Below, in pieces: positions 1 to 5,478 of a stretch of 5,713 nucleotides of DNA. Source of the stretch: Candidatus Izemoplasma sp. (lineage in GTDB: Bacteria > Bacillota_I > Bacilli_A > Izemoplasmatales > Izemoplasmataceae); assembly GCA_007116205.1 (NCBI GenBank), contig SKIY01000080.1, forward strand, positions 1 to 5,713, given 5' to 3'. A model generated the notes under the pieces. It saw nothing but the letters and a program-made list of their open reading frames with translations. It was not told the DNA's origin and ran no database searches. How positions within the stretch are numbered: the first letter of the stretch is position 1; each line of letters starts with the position of its first letter. The translations under genes and the position numbers were made by a program.

Positions 1-14
1 CAGACGGATTTTTT

Positions 15-23
15 TGTTATAAT
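15..23 (+). promoter_or_regulatory. Extended -10 promoter of the nfnAB operon
   Basis: A perfect TATAAT lies at 18-23, with TG one base upstream (15-16), which makes an extended -10 element. The matching -35 box would fall at or before the first base of the window, so it cannot be judged. Transcription would start near position 30, giving a leader of about 44 bases before the ATG at 74. The motif is seen directly; its use as a promoter is inferred from position and consensus. Confidence 0.75.
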
Positions 24-63
24 AGATATTGAGCGAAAAGAAAGCGTTTTTATTTTATGAAAA

Positions 64-70
64 GAGGTGG
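64..70 (+). promoter_or_regulatory. Ribosome binding site that fixes the nfnA start
   Basis: GAGGTGG sits a few bases upstream of the ATG at 74. The open frame extends back to a TTG at 29, but that codon has no Shine-Dalgarno sequence and lies at about the predicted transcription start. The ATG at 74 is therefore the start. Confidence 0.8.
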
Positions 71-73
71 ACC

Positions 74-889
74 ATGTATAAAATTATTGAGAAAAAAGTC
101 CTCAATAAAGATGTTGATTTAATGGTAGTTGAAGCACCGCTTGTCGCACGCAATGCAGAACCAGGACATTTTGTTATATTACGTGTTGATAAAGATGGCG
201 AACGGATTCCATTAACCATTGCTGGCATCAAAGGAAATAAAGTTGATATTATTTATCAAAAAATGGGCTATTCAACGCAATTACTAGGAAAAAAAGAAGC
301 TGGAGACACCATCGAAGATTTTGTTGGACCGCTCGGACAAAAAGCACATATTCGCGATAAAAAACATGTCATTGGTGTTGCCGGTGGTGTGGGAAGTGCA
401 CCGATGTTACCACAGCTAAAAGCATACAAAGAAAAAGGCGTAAAAGTCTCATTGATTTTAGGTGCACGCAGTAAAGAGTATCTTATTTTAAAAGACGAAT
501 ACGAAGCGATCTGCGATAACATCTATTTAGCTACCGACGATGGTTCTGAAGGAACTAAAGGGTTAGTGACGGATGTTTTAGAACCGCTTTTAAAAGAAGA
601 TGACTCAATCGATCACGTGATTGCAATTGGGCCGGTTATTATGATGAAGTTTGTCACGCTGATGGCGAAAAAATACAACCGCTCAATTGATGTTTCTTTA
701 AATCCGATTATGATTGATGGAACAGGTATGTGTGGCAACTGTCGTGTTTCTATTGGAGGCAAAACGTTTTTCGGATGTATTGATGGACCGGATTTTCCTG
801 GTGAAGAAGTTGATTTTGACGAACTGATGTCAAGACAATCTTACTATAAAGACGAAGAACATAGCTGCTATTTGAGGTTAAAACAATGA
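74..889 (+). CDS. nfnA: NfnA-type subunit of NADH-dependent ferredoxin:NADP+ oxidoreductase (FAD/NAD and 2Fe-2S protein)
   Basis: This 271-residue protein belongs to the PyrK/SudB/NfnA family of ferredoxin-reductase-like subunits. In NfnAB it is the small, cytoplasmic subunit that handles NAD(H). The N-terminal FAD-binding barrel carries the flavin motif around R44 (RIPLTIA). The nucleotide-binding half begins at about 98-108 (VIGVAGGVGSAP). A C-terminal [2Fe-2S] loop holds D215, C220, C223 and C235. PyrK proteins have a fourth cysteine where this protein has D215, and an Asp ligand is known for NfnA, so this favours NfnA over PyrK. The gene starts at ATG 74 behind a good ribosome binding site and overlaps the next gene by 4 bases (ATGA), which suggests translational coupling. 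No pyrD or glutamate synthase large subunit is seen here, although genes left of the window are unknown. Confidence 0.88.
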   Translation: MYKIIEKKVLNKDVDLMVVEAPLVARNAEPGHFVILRVDKDGERIPLTIAGIKGNKVDIIYQKMGYSTQLLGKKEAGDTIEDFVGPLGQKAHIRDKKHVIGVAGGVGSAPMLPQLKAYKEKGVKVSLILGARSKEYLILKDEYEAICDNIYLATDDGSEGTKGLVTDVLEPLLKEDDSIDHVIAIGPVIMMKFVTLMAKKYNRSIDVSLNPIMIDGTGMCGNCRVSIGGKTFFGCIDGPDFPGEEVDFDELMSRQSYYKDEEHSCYLRLKQ

Positions 890-2265
890 AAAATATTAAA
901 CCGAGATTAAAAGTACAAGAACAAGATCCGCAAGCGCGCCGCAATAACTTTTTAGAAGTTGCGTTAGGATACAGTTTAGAAGAAGCACGCCAGGAAGCCC
1001 TTCGCTGTATCGATTGTAAAAACCCGCGTTGCGTTCAAGCTTGCCCTGTTCGTGTAAAAATACCTGAGTTTATCAAACTATTATTAGAAGATGCTTTAGA
1101 TGAAGCATTTGAAACAATTTATGATGATAACATTTTACCTTCGATTTGTGGACGCGTGTGTCCACAAGAAAGCCAATGTGAAGGCGCTTGTATTTTAGGG
1201 ATTAAAAGCGAACCCGTCAACATTGGTGCACTCGAACGATTTGTCGGCGATTACGGCATGGAAAAAAATCTTGCAGAAAAACCTATAGAAGCCAATAACG
1301 GCATAAAAGTTGCGGTTGTTGGAAGTGGACCTGCAGGGCTTGCGAACGCTGCATCCCTCCGTAAAAAAGGGTATGATGTCACGATTTTTGAAGCCTTACA
1401 TGATTATGGTGGGGTGTTAAAGTATGGTATTCCTGATTTCCGTTTACCAAAAGACATCGTAACACAAGAAATTAACAACTTAGAAAAACTTGGCGTCAAA
1501 TTTGTTAAAAATGCCGTTATTGGGAAAAGTATTACGATTGATCAATTGTTTGAAGAAGGGTATCAATCTATTTTCCTTGGTAGTGGTGCAGGGCTTCCTA
1601 GTGGACTCGGTATCCCTGGTGAAAACTTAAGCGGTGTTTATTACGCGAATGAGTTTTTAACACGCGTAAACTTAATGAAAGCACGTGCAGTACCAGATAG
1701 CTTTACACCAATGAAGCTCGGCGATAATATTGCTGTGGTTGGTGGTGGAAATGTTGCGATGGATGCAGCGCGTACAGCGAAGCGTTTAGGCGCGAAAAAC
1801 GTCTTTATTTTATATCGCCGCGACCGTAACAGTTTACCCGCACGTCTCGATGAAATTCACCATGCTGAAGAAGAAGGCATTGAGTTTAGATTGCTTGAAA
1901 ACCCTGTAGAACTTACAGGAGAAGATCGCATTGTCAAAACAGTTAAAGTAGAAGAGATGAAGCTTGGGGAGCCGGATTCAAGCGGGCGTCGTCGTCCATT
2001 GCCAACAGGTAAATATAAAACCTATCCAATCGATAACATTATTATCTCAATTGGACAAAAACCGAACCCTATCTTAAAAGAAAATACAATGGGATTAGAA
2101 ACCCAACCTTGGGGCGGAATCATCACAGATGACTATCAAATGACATCAATTCCAGGGGTGTTTGCTGGTGGGGATGTTGTCACTGGTGCTGCGACCGTTA
2201 TTTTAGCGATGGGAGCCGGAAAAGACGCTGCCCATCATATGCACGAATATCTACAAAACAAATAG
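886..2265 (+). CDS. nfnB: NfnB-type subunit (NADPH-dependent glutamate synthase small-subunit family)
   Basis: This 459-residue iron-sulfur flavoprotein is the expected partner of the preceding gene. NfnAB couples NADH and reduced ferredoxin to NADP+ reduction by flavin-based electron bifurcation or confurcation in the cytoplasm. The N-terminal helical domain has two cysteine sets for [4Fe-4S] clusters: C41, C44, C49, C53 and C88, C92, C98, C102. Two Rossmann motifs follow: VVGSGPAG at 144-151 for FAD and VVGGGNVAMD at 284-293 for NADP(H). An arginine-rich segment at 310-320 (RRDRNSLPAR) fits NADPH preference. The C-terminal flavin motif is AGGD at 427-430, followed by a helix ending in AGKDAA. 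The length is usual for stand-alone GltD/SudA/NfnB. The start is supported by GAGG at 874-877. The alternative, a glutamate synthase small subunit, is less likely because of the NfnA partner. Confidence 0.9.
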   Translation: MKNIKPRLKVQEQDPQARRNNFLEVALGYSLEEARQEALRCIDCKNPRCVQACPVRVKIPEFIKLLLEDALDEAFETIYDDNILPSICGRVCPQESQCEGACILGIKSEPVNIGALERFVGDYGMEKNLAEKPIEANNGIKVAVVGSGPAGLANAASLRKKGYDVTIFEALHDYGGVLKYGIPDFRLPKDIVTQEINNLEKLGVKFVKNAVIGKSITIDQLFEEGYQSIFLGSGAGLPSGLGIPGENLSGVYYANEFLTRVNLMKARAVPDSFTPMKLGDNIAVVGGGNVAMDAARTAKRLGAKNVFILYRRDRNSLPARLDEIHHAEEEGIEFRLLENPVELTGEDRIVKTVKVEEMKLGEPDSSGRRRPLPTGKYKTYPIDNIIISIGQKPNPILKENTMGLETQPWGGIITDDYQMTSIPGVFAGGDVVTGAATVILAMGAGKDAAHHMHEYLQNK

Positions 2266-2270
2266 TATCG

Positions 2271-2298
2271 ATAAAACCCCTTAAATGCGGGGTTTTAT
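2271..2298 (+). terminator. Hairpin terminator after nfnB
   Basis: A perfect 10-bp stem pairs ATAAAACCCC (2271-2280) with GGGGTTTTAT (2289-2298) around an 8-base loop. It starts 5 bases after the nfnB stop. The U run lies partly inside the 3' arm (TTTTATATT) rather than after it, so efficiency may be moderate. The A-rich 5' side could let it work on the other strand, but no gene is seen there. Confidence 0.75.
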
Positions 2299-2299
2299 A

Positions 2300-2328
2300 T
2301 TGACAAAATCTCGAAAGTGCGATAAACT
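2300..2328 (+). promoter_or_regulatory. Sigma-A-type promoter of the degV-fabT operon
   Basis: A perfect -35 TTGACA (2300-2305) is followed by a 17-base spacer and TAAACT (2323-2328), which matches TATAAT at 4 of 6 positions. Transcription would begin near 2335, about 43 bases before the degV start. The -35 begins 2 bases after the upstream terminator stem, so the two units are fully abutted. The candidate FabT operator lies just downstream of the predicted start point. Confidence 0.75.
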
Positions 2329-2340
2329 TTGATAAAAGAA

Positions 2341-2359
2341 TATTTTGATATTCAAAATA
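2341..2359 (+). promoter_or_regulatory. FabT-like operator (perfect 19-bp inverted repeat)
   Basis: TATTTTGATATTCAAAATA has perfect 8-bp arms around a 3-base centre. From memory, the streptococcal FabT consensus is ANTTTGATTATCAAATT. Aligned over 17 positions, this site differs at 3, two of them in the centre. It lies at about +7 to +25 of the predicted transcript and before the ribosome binding site, so a bound dimer could block initiation or early elongation. A FabT-like protein is encoded in the same operon, which implies feedback control. The palindrome is observed; the binding partner is inferred. Confidence 0.72.
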
Positions 2360-2367
2360 AAGCATAT

Positions 2368-2372
2368 GGAGG
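2368..2372 (+). promoter_or_regulatory. Ribosome binding site that fixes the first degV start
   Basis: GGAGG lies 5 bases before the ATG at 2378. The open frame runs back to a TTG at 2345 and an ATG at 2366. The TTG sits inside the operator palindrome and neither has a Shine-Dalgarno sequence, so both are rejected as starts. Confidence 0.85.
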
Positions 2373-2377
2373 TTTTT

Positions 2378-3232
2378 ATGAGTAAGATTGGATTGGTTGT
2401 TTGTGGTAACTCAGGTATTGATTATTTGAAACATGATTATGATATTCGCGTTATTCGTTCGGTACTATTATTTGGTGAAGATGAGTATACAGATTTTGTA
2501 GATATTAAAGCTGAAGCATTTTATAAGCTTTTAACTGAAAAACCTGAACTACATCCATCAACCGCACAAACTGCAACAGGTGTTATTTTAGAAACATATG
2601 AAGGATTAAAAAAAGATGGATATGATGAAATATTAGTTATCACCATTTCATCAAAATTGAGCGGAACCTATGAAGGTGCACGTATGGCCGCAAGCATGAT
2701 TGAAGGCGTGAAAGTAACCGTGTTTGATTCGCTTTCAGTTTCATATCCAGAAGCACACATGGCATTAACGGCCGCAGAAATGATTAAAAAAGATAAAAAA
2801 ATTCCTGAAATTGTTGATAAATTAGTTCAAATCCGTGATAACCAAGGCATTTTAGTATCAGTAGATACGTTGAAATACCTCGTTCGTAACGGACGTTTAT
2901 CTGGTGCGAGTGGCTTTTTAGGAAGCTTACTTAAAATCAAACCAATGCTACAACTTACGCGTGAAGGACGCATTGAACCCGTTGAGAAAATACGGACACG
3001 TTCTAAAGCGATTAGCCGTATCATCGAAAAGTTTGTTGAAGAACATGGAAATGATAAATTAGAAGTCTTTATTGCACATGCCAATGCCGGCGATACAGTA
3101 GAAGAAGTCAGACAGAAATTGCTTGAAAAATTACCGAATGTTAAAACAATTAAAGACTACCCACTTACACCAGTTGTCGGTGCCCACGCTGGTCCGAACA
3201 CGCTTGCAATTGGGTGGATACCTAAATCATAA
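2378..3232 (+). CDS. DegV-family (FakB-like) fatty-acid-binding protein, first copy
   Basis: This cytoplasmic protein of 284 residues has the usual two-domain DegV/EDD length. Family members bind a fatty acid. In FakAB systems the FakB subunit presents it to the kinase FakA, giving acyl-phosphate for phospholipid synthesis. Visible motifs are STAQTATG at 61-68 (the ligand-contact Ser/Thr loop), ISSKLSGTY at 90-98, the long helix-loop motif NGRLSGASGFLGSLLKIKP at 171-189, and GAHAGP at 268-273, whose H270 matches the conserved histidine of the phosphoryl site. The N-terminus reads VVCGNSGIDYL instead of the common DS(T/S)xD motif, so it belongs to a divergent subgroup. It is followed after 24 bases by the FabT-like regulator and preceded by a FabT-like operator. 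No FakA is in the window, so ligand and kinase partner are inferred. Confidence 0.88.
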   Translation: MSKIGLVVCGNSGIDYLKHDYDIRVIRSVLLFGEDEYTDFVDIKAEAFYKLLTEKPELHPSTAQTATGVILETYEGLKKDGYDEILVITISSKLSGTYEGARMAASMIEGVKVTVFDSLSVSYPEAHMALTAAEMIKKDKKIPEIVDKLVQIRDNQGILVSVDTLKYLVRNGRLSGASGFLGSLLKIKPMLQLTREGRIEPVEKIRTRSKAISRIIEKFVEEHGNDKLEVFIAHANAGDTVEEVRQKLLEKLPNVKTIKDYPLTPVVGAHAGPNTLAIGWIPKS

Positions 3233-3244
3233 AACGCACCACTT

Positions 3245-3250
3245 GGGGGG
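3245..3250 (+). promoter_or_regulatory. Unusual all-G ribosome binding site of fabT
   Basis: A run of six G (3245-3250) stands 6 bases before the ATG at 3257, in place of the GGAGG used by most neighbours. It can still pair partly with the CCUCC end of 16S rRNA. It may set a lower translation rate for the regulator than for degV, but that is inference. Confidence 0.6.
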
Positions 3251-3256
3251 ACAATT

Positions 3257-3700
3257 ATGGCCGATAGCAAACCAAAGAAAGTAATCAATGAACTACTCGT
3301 TGAAGTGTTTAATCATATTTTAAGTATTGAACAAACAAAACTTAAAGAACGTGGTGTCAACCTTTCAATGAATGAAGTTCACGTCCTTGAAGCAATTCAA
3401 AAAACAGCGGAACCAACAATGTCTAACATTGCAAAACGTTTACGCGTCACGGTAGGAACTTTAACAACCTCAATTAATCGACTCGTTGCCAAAGGGTACT
3501 GTAGTCGAGCGAGTGTTAAAGATGACCGCCGCAAGGTTGTTGTTGAACTTACAGGCAAAGCATTAGAAGTATTAAAGGTTCATGAATCGTTTCATAATGA
3601 AATGATTGACGCCGCTATTGAAGATATGCAACTAGAAGAAAACACCTTATTAATTGAGTCACTAGAAAAGTTATCAAGCTATTTTAAGGACAAATACTAA
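3257..3700 (+). CDS. fabT: MarR-family transcriptional regulator, FabT-like
   Basis: This 147-residue protein is a MarR-type winged helix, of normal length for the family. The N-terminal dimerisation helix (about 8-32, INELLVEVFNHILSIEQ) leads to a helix-turn-helix at about 54-79, with VTVGTLTTSINRLVAKGY spanning the recognition helix. The wing has the MarR signature KDDRRKVVVELT (88-99), and C-terminal dimerisation helices follow. The N-terminus, the VTxGTxTxxxNxLxxKGY stretch and the LxxHxxFHxxM segment near 105-116 resemble streptococcal FabT as I remember it. FabT represses fatty-acid genes with acyl-ACP as corepressor. The operon promoter carries a FabT-like box, and the first gene is a FakB-like lipid carrier; both fit this call. 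The family assignment is firm; FabT orthology is a motif-based inference, and another lipid-sensing MarR protein is possible. Confidence 0.85.
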   Translation: MADSKPKKVINELLVEVFNHILSIEQTKLKERGVNLSMNEVHVLEAIQKTAEPTMSNIAKRLRVTVGTLTTSINRLVAKGYCSRASVKDDRRKVVVELTGKALEVLKVHESFHNEMIDAAIEDMQLEENTLLIESLEKLSSYFKDKY

Positions 3701-3711
3701 TACGGAACACC

Positions 3712-3740
3712 TTTACACTAAGCGCTTTATTTGATAGAAT
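3712..3740 (+). promoter_or_regulatory. Promoter of the padR operon
   Basis: TTTACA (3712-3717) and TAGAAT (3735-3740) are separated by exactly 17 bases, with TG at 3732-3733 forming an extended -10. Both boxes match consensus at 5 of 6 positions. Transcription would start near 3747, giving a leader of about 29 bases that lacks the left arm of the surrounding hairpin. An 8-bp palindrome AAGCGCTT (3720-3727) lies in the spacer and is a candidate operator. Confidence 0.78.
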
Positions 3741-3760
3741 GAATTAAGCGAAAATAGTGT

Positions 3761-3766
3761 GGAGGT
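3761..3766 (+). promoter_or_regulatory. padR ribosome binding site inside a hairpin arm
   Basis: GGAGGT lies 9 bases before the ATG at 3776, with a T run between them. It forms part of the 3' arm of the upstream terminator, so it would be paired in read-through RNA but free in RNA started at the local promoter. Confidence 0.75.
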
Positions 3767-3775
3767 GTTTTTTTC

Positions 3776-4117
3776 ATGACAGTCAGTTCAGATATTATAC
3801 GCGGGCATCTCGATGCCATCATTTTAAAACTTATTATCGAAAAAGATCGCTACGCATACGAAATATCTAATCAAATTCGAGGACGCACAAAAGATGCTTT
3901 TAGTATCAAAGAAGCAACCCTTTACGCACTCGTGCAACGACTAGAAAAAAAAGAATTAATCACCTCATACATCGGCACAAAATCACACGGAAGTAAGCGT
4001 AGATACTATAAAATTACAACGCTTGGCAAAGCTTATTACAAAGAAAAAATTGCAGAGTGGGTTACTTTAAGTGACATTATGGCACAACTTTTGGAGGTAC
4101 CAAATGCAAGCAATTAA
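3776..4117 (+). CDS. PadR-family transcriptional regulator
   Basis: This 113-residue protein is a short PadR-type winged-helix DNA-binding protein. Family marks are LDAIILKLI (12-20), YAYEISNQI (26-34), then SIKEATLYALVQRLEKKELI (43-62) covering the recognition helix and the turn into the wing. GSKRRYYKITTLGKAYY (72-88) forms the wing and the start of the C-terminal dimerisation helix. The compact C-terminus is typical of subfamily 2. Such regulators usually repress their own operon and often sit beside small membrane proteins, as here: the next gene overlaps this one by 14 bases. The likely target is the promoter in front of it. The inducing signal cannot be read from sequence; membrane or envelope stress is inferred from the neighbours. 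Confidence 0.92.
   Translation: MTVSSDIIRGHLDAIILKLIIEKDRYAYEISNQIRGRTKDAFSIKEATLYALVQRLEKKELITSYIGTKSHGSKRRYYKITTLGKAYYKEKIAEWVTLSDIMAQLLEVPNASN
4093..4097 (+). promoter_or_regulatory. Ribosome binding site that fixes the start of the membrane protein gene
   Basis: GGAGG lies inside the 3' end of padR, 6 bases before the ATG at 4104. The open frame extends upstream to a TTG at 4071, but that start would add 11 residues with no ribosome binding site, so ATG 4104 is chosen. Confidence 0.8.
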
Positions 4118-4538
4118 AGATTTTGTTGAGCGCATGTTTAAAGCAAAAAAAACCACTAGAGAAGACCAAGAAACGATTGATGTGTTAATCCAAATGTTAA
4201 ATGAAAAAGTAGAAGATTTAAAAGAACAAGGATTGTCAGAATCAGATGCGATCGATAAAACCATCGCAGAATTTGGCGATGCTGATGATTACTACCACCC
4301 TCATATGGAGCGCGAGAAAAGGCGGCATAAACGTAATAAAACCATCAATCATTATAAAAACGACTTATTGTTCGCGAGTTTAAGCACACTGCTTATTATC
4401 GCCATGATGACTTTTATAAACATTGCACTTAATTATTATTACGATGTTTGGGTTTTATGGTTCATTATTCCCTCACTAGGTATATTATTTTGGCCGTTAA
4501 GCTTGTTATATAAACTATTAAACCGAAGAGGAGAGTAA
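4104..4538 (+). CDS. Small PadR-associated membrane protein with permease-prefix-like N-terminus
   Basis: This protein has 144 residues. The N-terminal cytoplasmic part is helical and charged. It carries the pattern of the permease-prefix/DUF1700-like domains: TIDVLIQMLNEKVEDLKEQG (24-43) followed by LSESDAIDKTIAEFGDADDY (44-63). These domains recur in proteins encoded beside PadR regulators. A basic linker (EKRRHKRNK, 71-79) leads to two predicted membrane helices at about 87-109 and 115-137, with a short aromatic turn between them, and an RRGE tail. By the positive-inside rule both ends face the cytoplasm. The gene overlaps padR by 14 bases and is separated by one base from the following degV, so the three are co-expressed and probably coupled. 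It may act as a membrane partner that senses a signal or sequesters PadR, but no function is established from the sequence. No signal peptide is visible. Confidence 0.8.
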   Translation: MQAIKDFVERMFKAKKTTREDQETIDVLIQMLNEKVEDLKEQGLSESDAIDKTIAEFGDADDYYHPHMEREKRRHKRNKTINHYKNDLLFASLSTLLIIAMMTFINIALNYYYDVWVLWFIIPSLGILFWPLSLLYKLLNRRGE

Positions 4539-4539
4539 C

Positions 4540-5409
4540 ATGAAAACAGCGGTCGTTGCAATAAGCACAGGATGTTTAGATTACTTAAACATAAAAAATG
4601 ATAATCTCTATATGTTACGCTGTAAAATCATTCTTGAAGGCAAATCATATGATGACTATGTTGACATGGATGCCAATACGTTTTACGAAAAAATTAAAGC
4701 GGATAAATCTTTATTACCCTCATCAAGTATGCCGAGTATTGGTGAAATCGAAACCCTCTTTGAAACATTAGAAAAAAAACAGTATAAACAGGTATTAGTT
4801 TTAACCATTTCAAGCGCATTAAGCGGAACCTATCAAACGATCCAAATGGCCAAAAAGCAATATTCAGGGGCCATGCAAATTCATTTACTAGACACAAAAA
4901 ACGCTGCGATGAGCGAAGGATTTATTGTCCTTGAAGCATTAAAAGCGTTAGATAATCACACACCATTAGATTCGGTCATTAGTTACCTTGAGAAACTATC
5001 ACTCAGTAGAAAACAATATTTCATGGTAGATTCCTTACGATTGCTCGTTAAAAATGGGCGGTTATCTGGAGCAAGTGGCTTTTTAGGCAGTTTACTTAAA
5101 ATAAAACCGATTCTTGAAGTTAATCAAGAAGGAAGAATCGTACCCTATGAAAAAGTTAGAACCCAACGCAAAGCGTTAGAAAACATGGTCAATCATGTCC
5201 TAGCAGATCTTGAACATATAGAAAATTTTGTTATTACCTATAATACGAGCGACAACACTGAAGGCTTTGAGTATGTTAAACAACGAATCGAAGCTGTTTA
5301 CCCTAACAGTAGAAGTTATGCGGCTCCAATTACACCAGTCATTGGCTGTCACACAGGCCATGGAACGGTCGGTATTGCTTACTTCAACTTAGATAGTCTT
5401 AAAACATAA
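4540..5409 (+). CDS. DegV-family (FakB-like) fatty-acid-binding protein, second copy
   Basis: This protein has 289 residues and is a paralog of the degV at 2378-3232. It shares the same divergent N-terminus (ISTGCLDYL in place of DSxxD), a Ser loop at 61-63 (SSSMPS), ISSALSGTY at 90-98, the invariant NGRLSGASGFLGSLLKIKP at 172-190, and GCHTGHGTVGI at 269-279, whose H271 matches the conserved phosphoryl-site histidine. The ligand loop differs clearly (SSSMPS versus STAQTATG), so a different acyl-chain preference is plausible; multiple FakBs in one cell are known to split substrates by saturation. The gene begins one base after the preceding stop, with GAGGAG at 4528-4533 as ribosome binding site. 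It is the last gene of the PadR operon and is closed by a terminator. Fatty-acid binding is inferred from the family. Confidence 0.88.
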   Translation: MKTAVVAISTGCLDYLNIKNDNLYMLRCKIILEGKSYDDYVDMDANTFYEKIKADKSLLPSSSMPSIGEIETLFETLEKKQYKQVLVLTISSALSGTYQTIQMAKKQYSGAMQIHLLDTKNAAMSEGFIVLEALKALDNHTPLDSVISYLEKLSLSRKQYFMVDSLRLLVKNGRLSGASGFLGSLLKIKPILEVNQEGRIVPYEKVRTQRKALENMVNHVLADLEHIENFVITYNTSDNTEGFEYVKQRIEAVYPNSRSYAAPITPVIGCHTGHGTVGIAYFNLDSLKT

Positions 5410-5413
5410 AACC

Positions 5414-5454
5414 ATACCGTTCACAAGCAGTTTGTTTGTGTACGGTATTTTTTT
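5414..5454 (+). terminator. Intrinsic terminator after the second degV
   Basis: ATACCGT (5414-5420) pairs with ACGGTAT (5442-5448). After one T-T mismatch, CACAA (5422-5426) pairs with TTGTG (5436-5440), closing a 9-base loop. Seven T (5448-5454) follow the stem. It starts 5 bases after the stop codon and is a textbook rho-independent terminator. Confidence 0.92.
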
Positions 5455-5478
5455 AAGAAGGGAATAAAGGTGACTAAG

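Larger units (their letters stand above)
3706..3774 (+). terminator. Terminator hairpin of the degV-fabT operon, containing the next promoter
   Basis: In read-through RNA, ACACCTTTACACTA (3707-3720) pairs with TAGTGTGGAGGTGT (3755-3768) over 14 pairs, two of them G-U, plus one further A-U pair outside. An inner stem, CGCTT (3723-3727) with AAGCG (3746-3750), continues after one U-U mismatch into ATT/AAT pairs. Seven T (3768-3774) follow directly, the hallmark of an intrinsic terminator. The same bases hold the -35, the -10 and the ribosome binding site of the next gene. Confidence 0.72.

Noticed and set aside
29..73. N-terminal extension of nfnA from TTG 29
   Set aside because: There is no ribosome binding site, the codon coincides with the predicted transcription start, and the added residues do not resemble the family N-terminus.
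57..122. Short reading frame from ATG 57 overlapping the nfnA start, as a possible leader peptide
   Set aside because: About 21 codons, no ribosome binding site of its own, no regulatory codon run, and it covers the nfnA Shine-Dalgarno by chance.
268..522. Minus-strand open frame within nfnA
   Set aside because: It is the reverse shadow of a conserved coding gene, with no ribosome binding site or recognisable protein pattern. The same applies to minus-strand frames at 750-944, 2827-3084, 4067-4264 and 4694-4897.
887..889. TGA end of nfnA read as tryptophan (Mycoplasma code)
   Set aside because: All six tryptophan codons found in the window are TGG, no gene has an internal TGA, and the ATGA overlap is a standard coupling junction.
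74..2265. Glutamate synthase or dihydroorotate dehydrogenase operon
   Set aside because: No large GltB subunit or PyrD is seen, the pair matches the two-gene NfnAB/SudAB arrangement, and the cluster loop carries the Asp typical of NfnA.
3733..3745. FabT-like site near the padR -10 (TTTGATA)
   Set aside because: Only the left half matches; the right half lacks ATCAAA, and the TG-A-TAGAAT bases are explained by the extended -10.
4104..4538. Small membrane protein as half of an ABC transporter permease
   Set aside because: It has only two predicted membrane helices and a stop followed at once by degV; no FtsX-like domain or ATPase is present.
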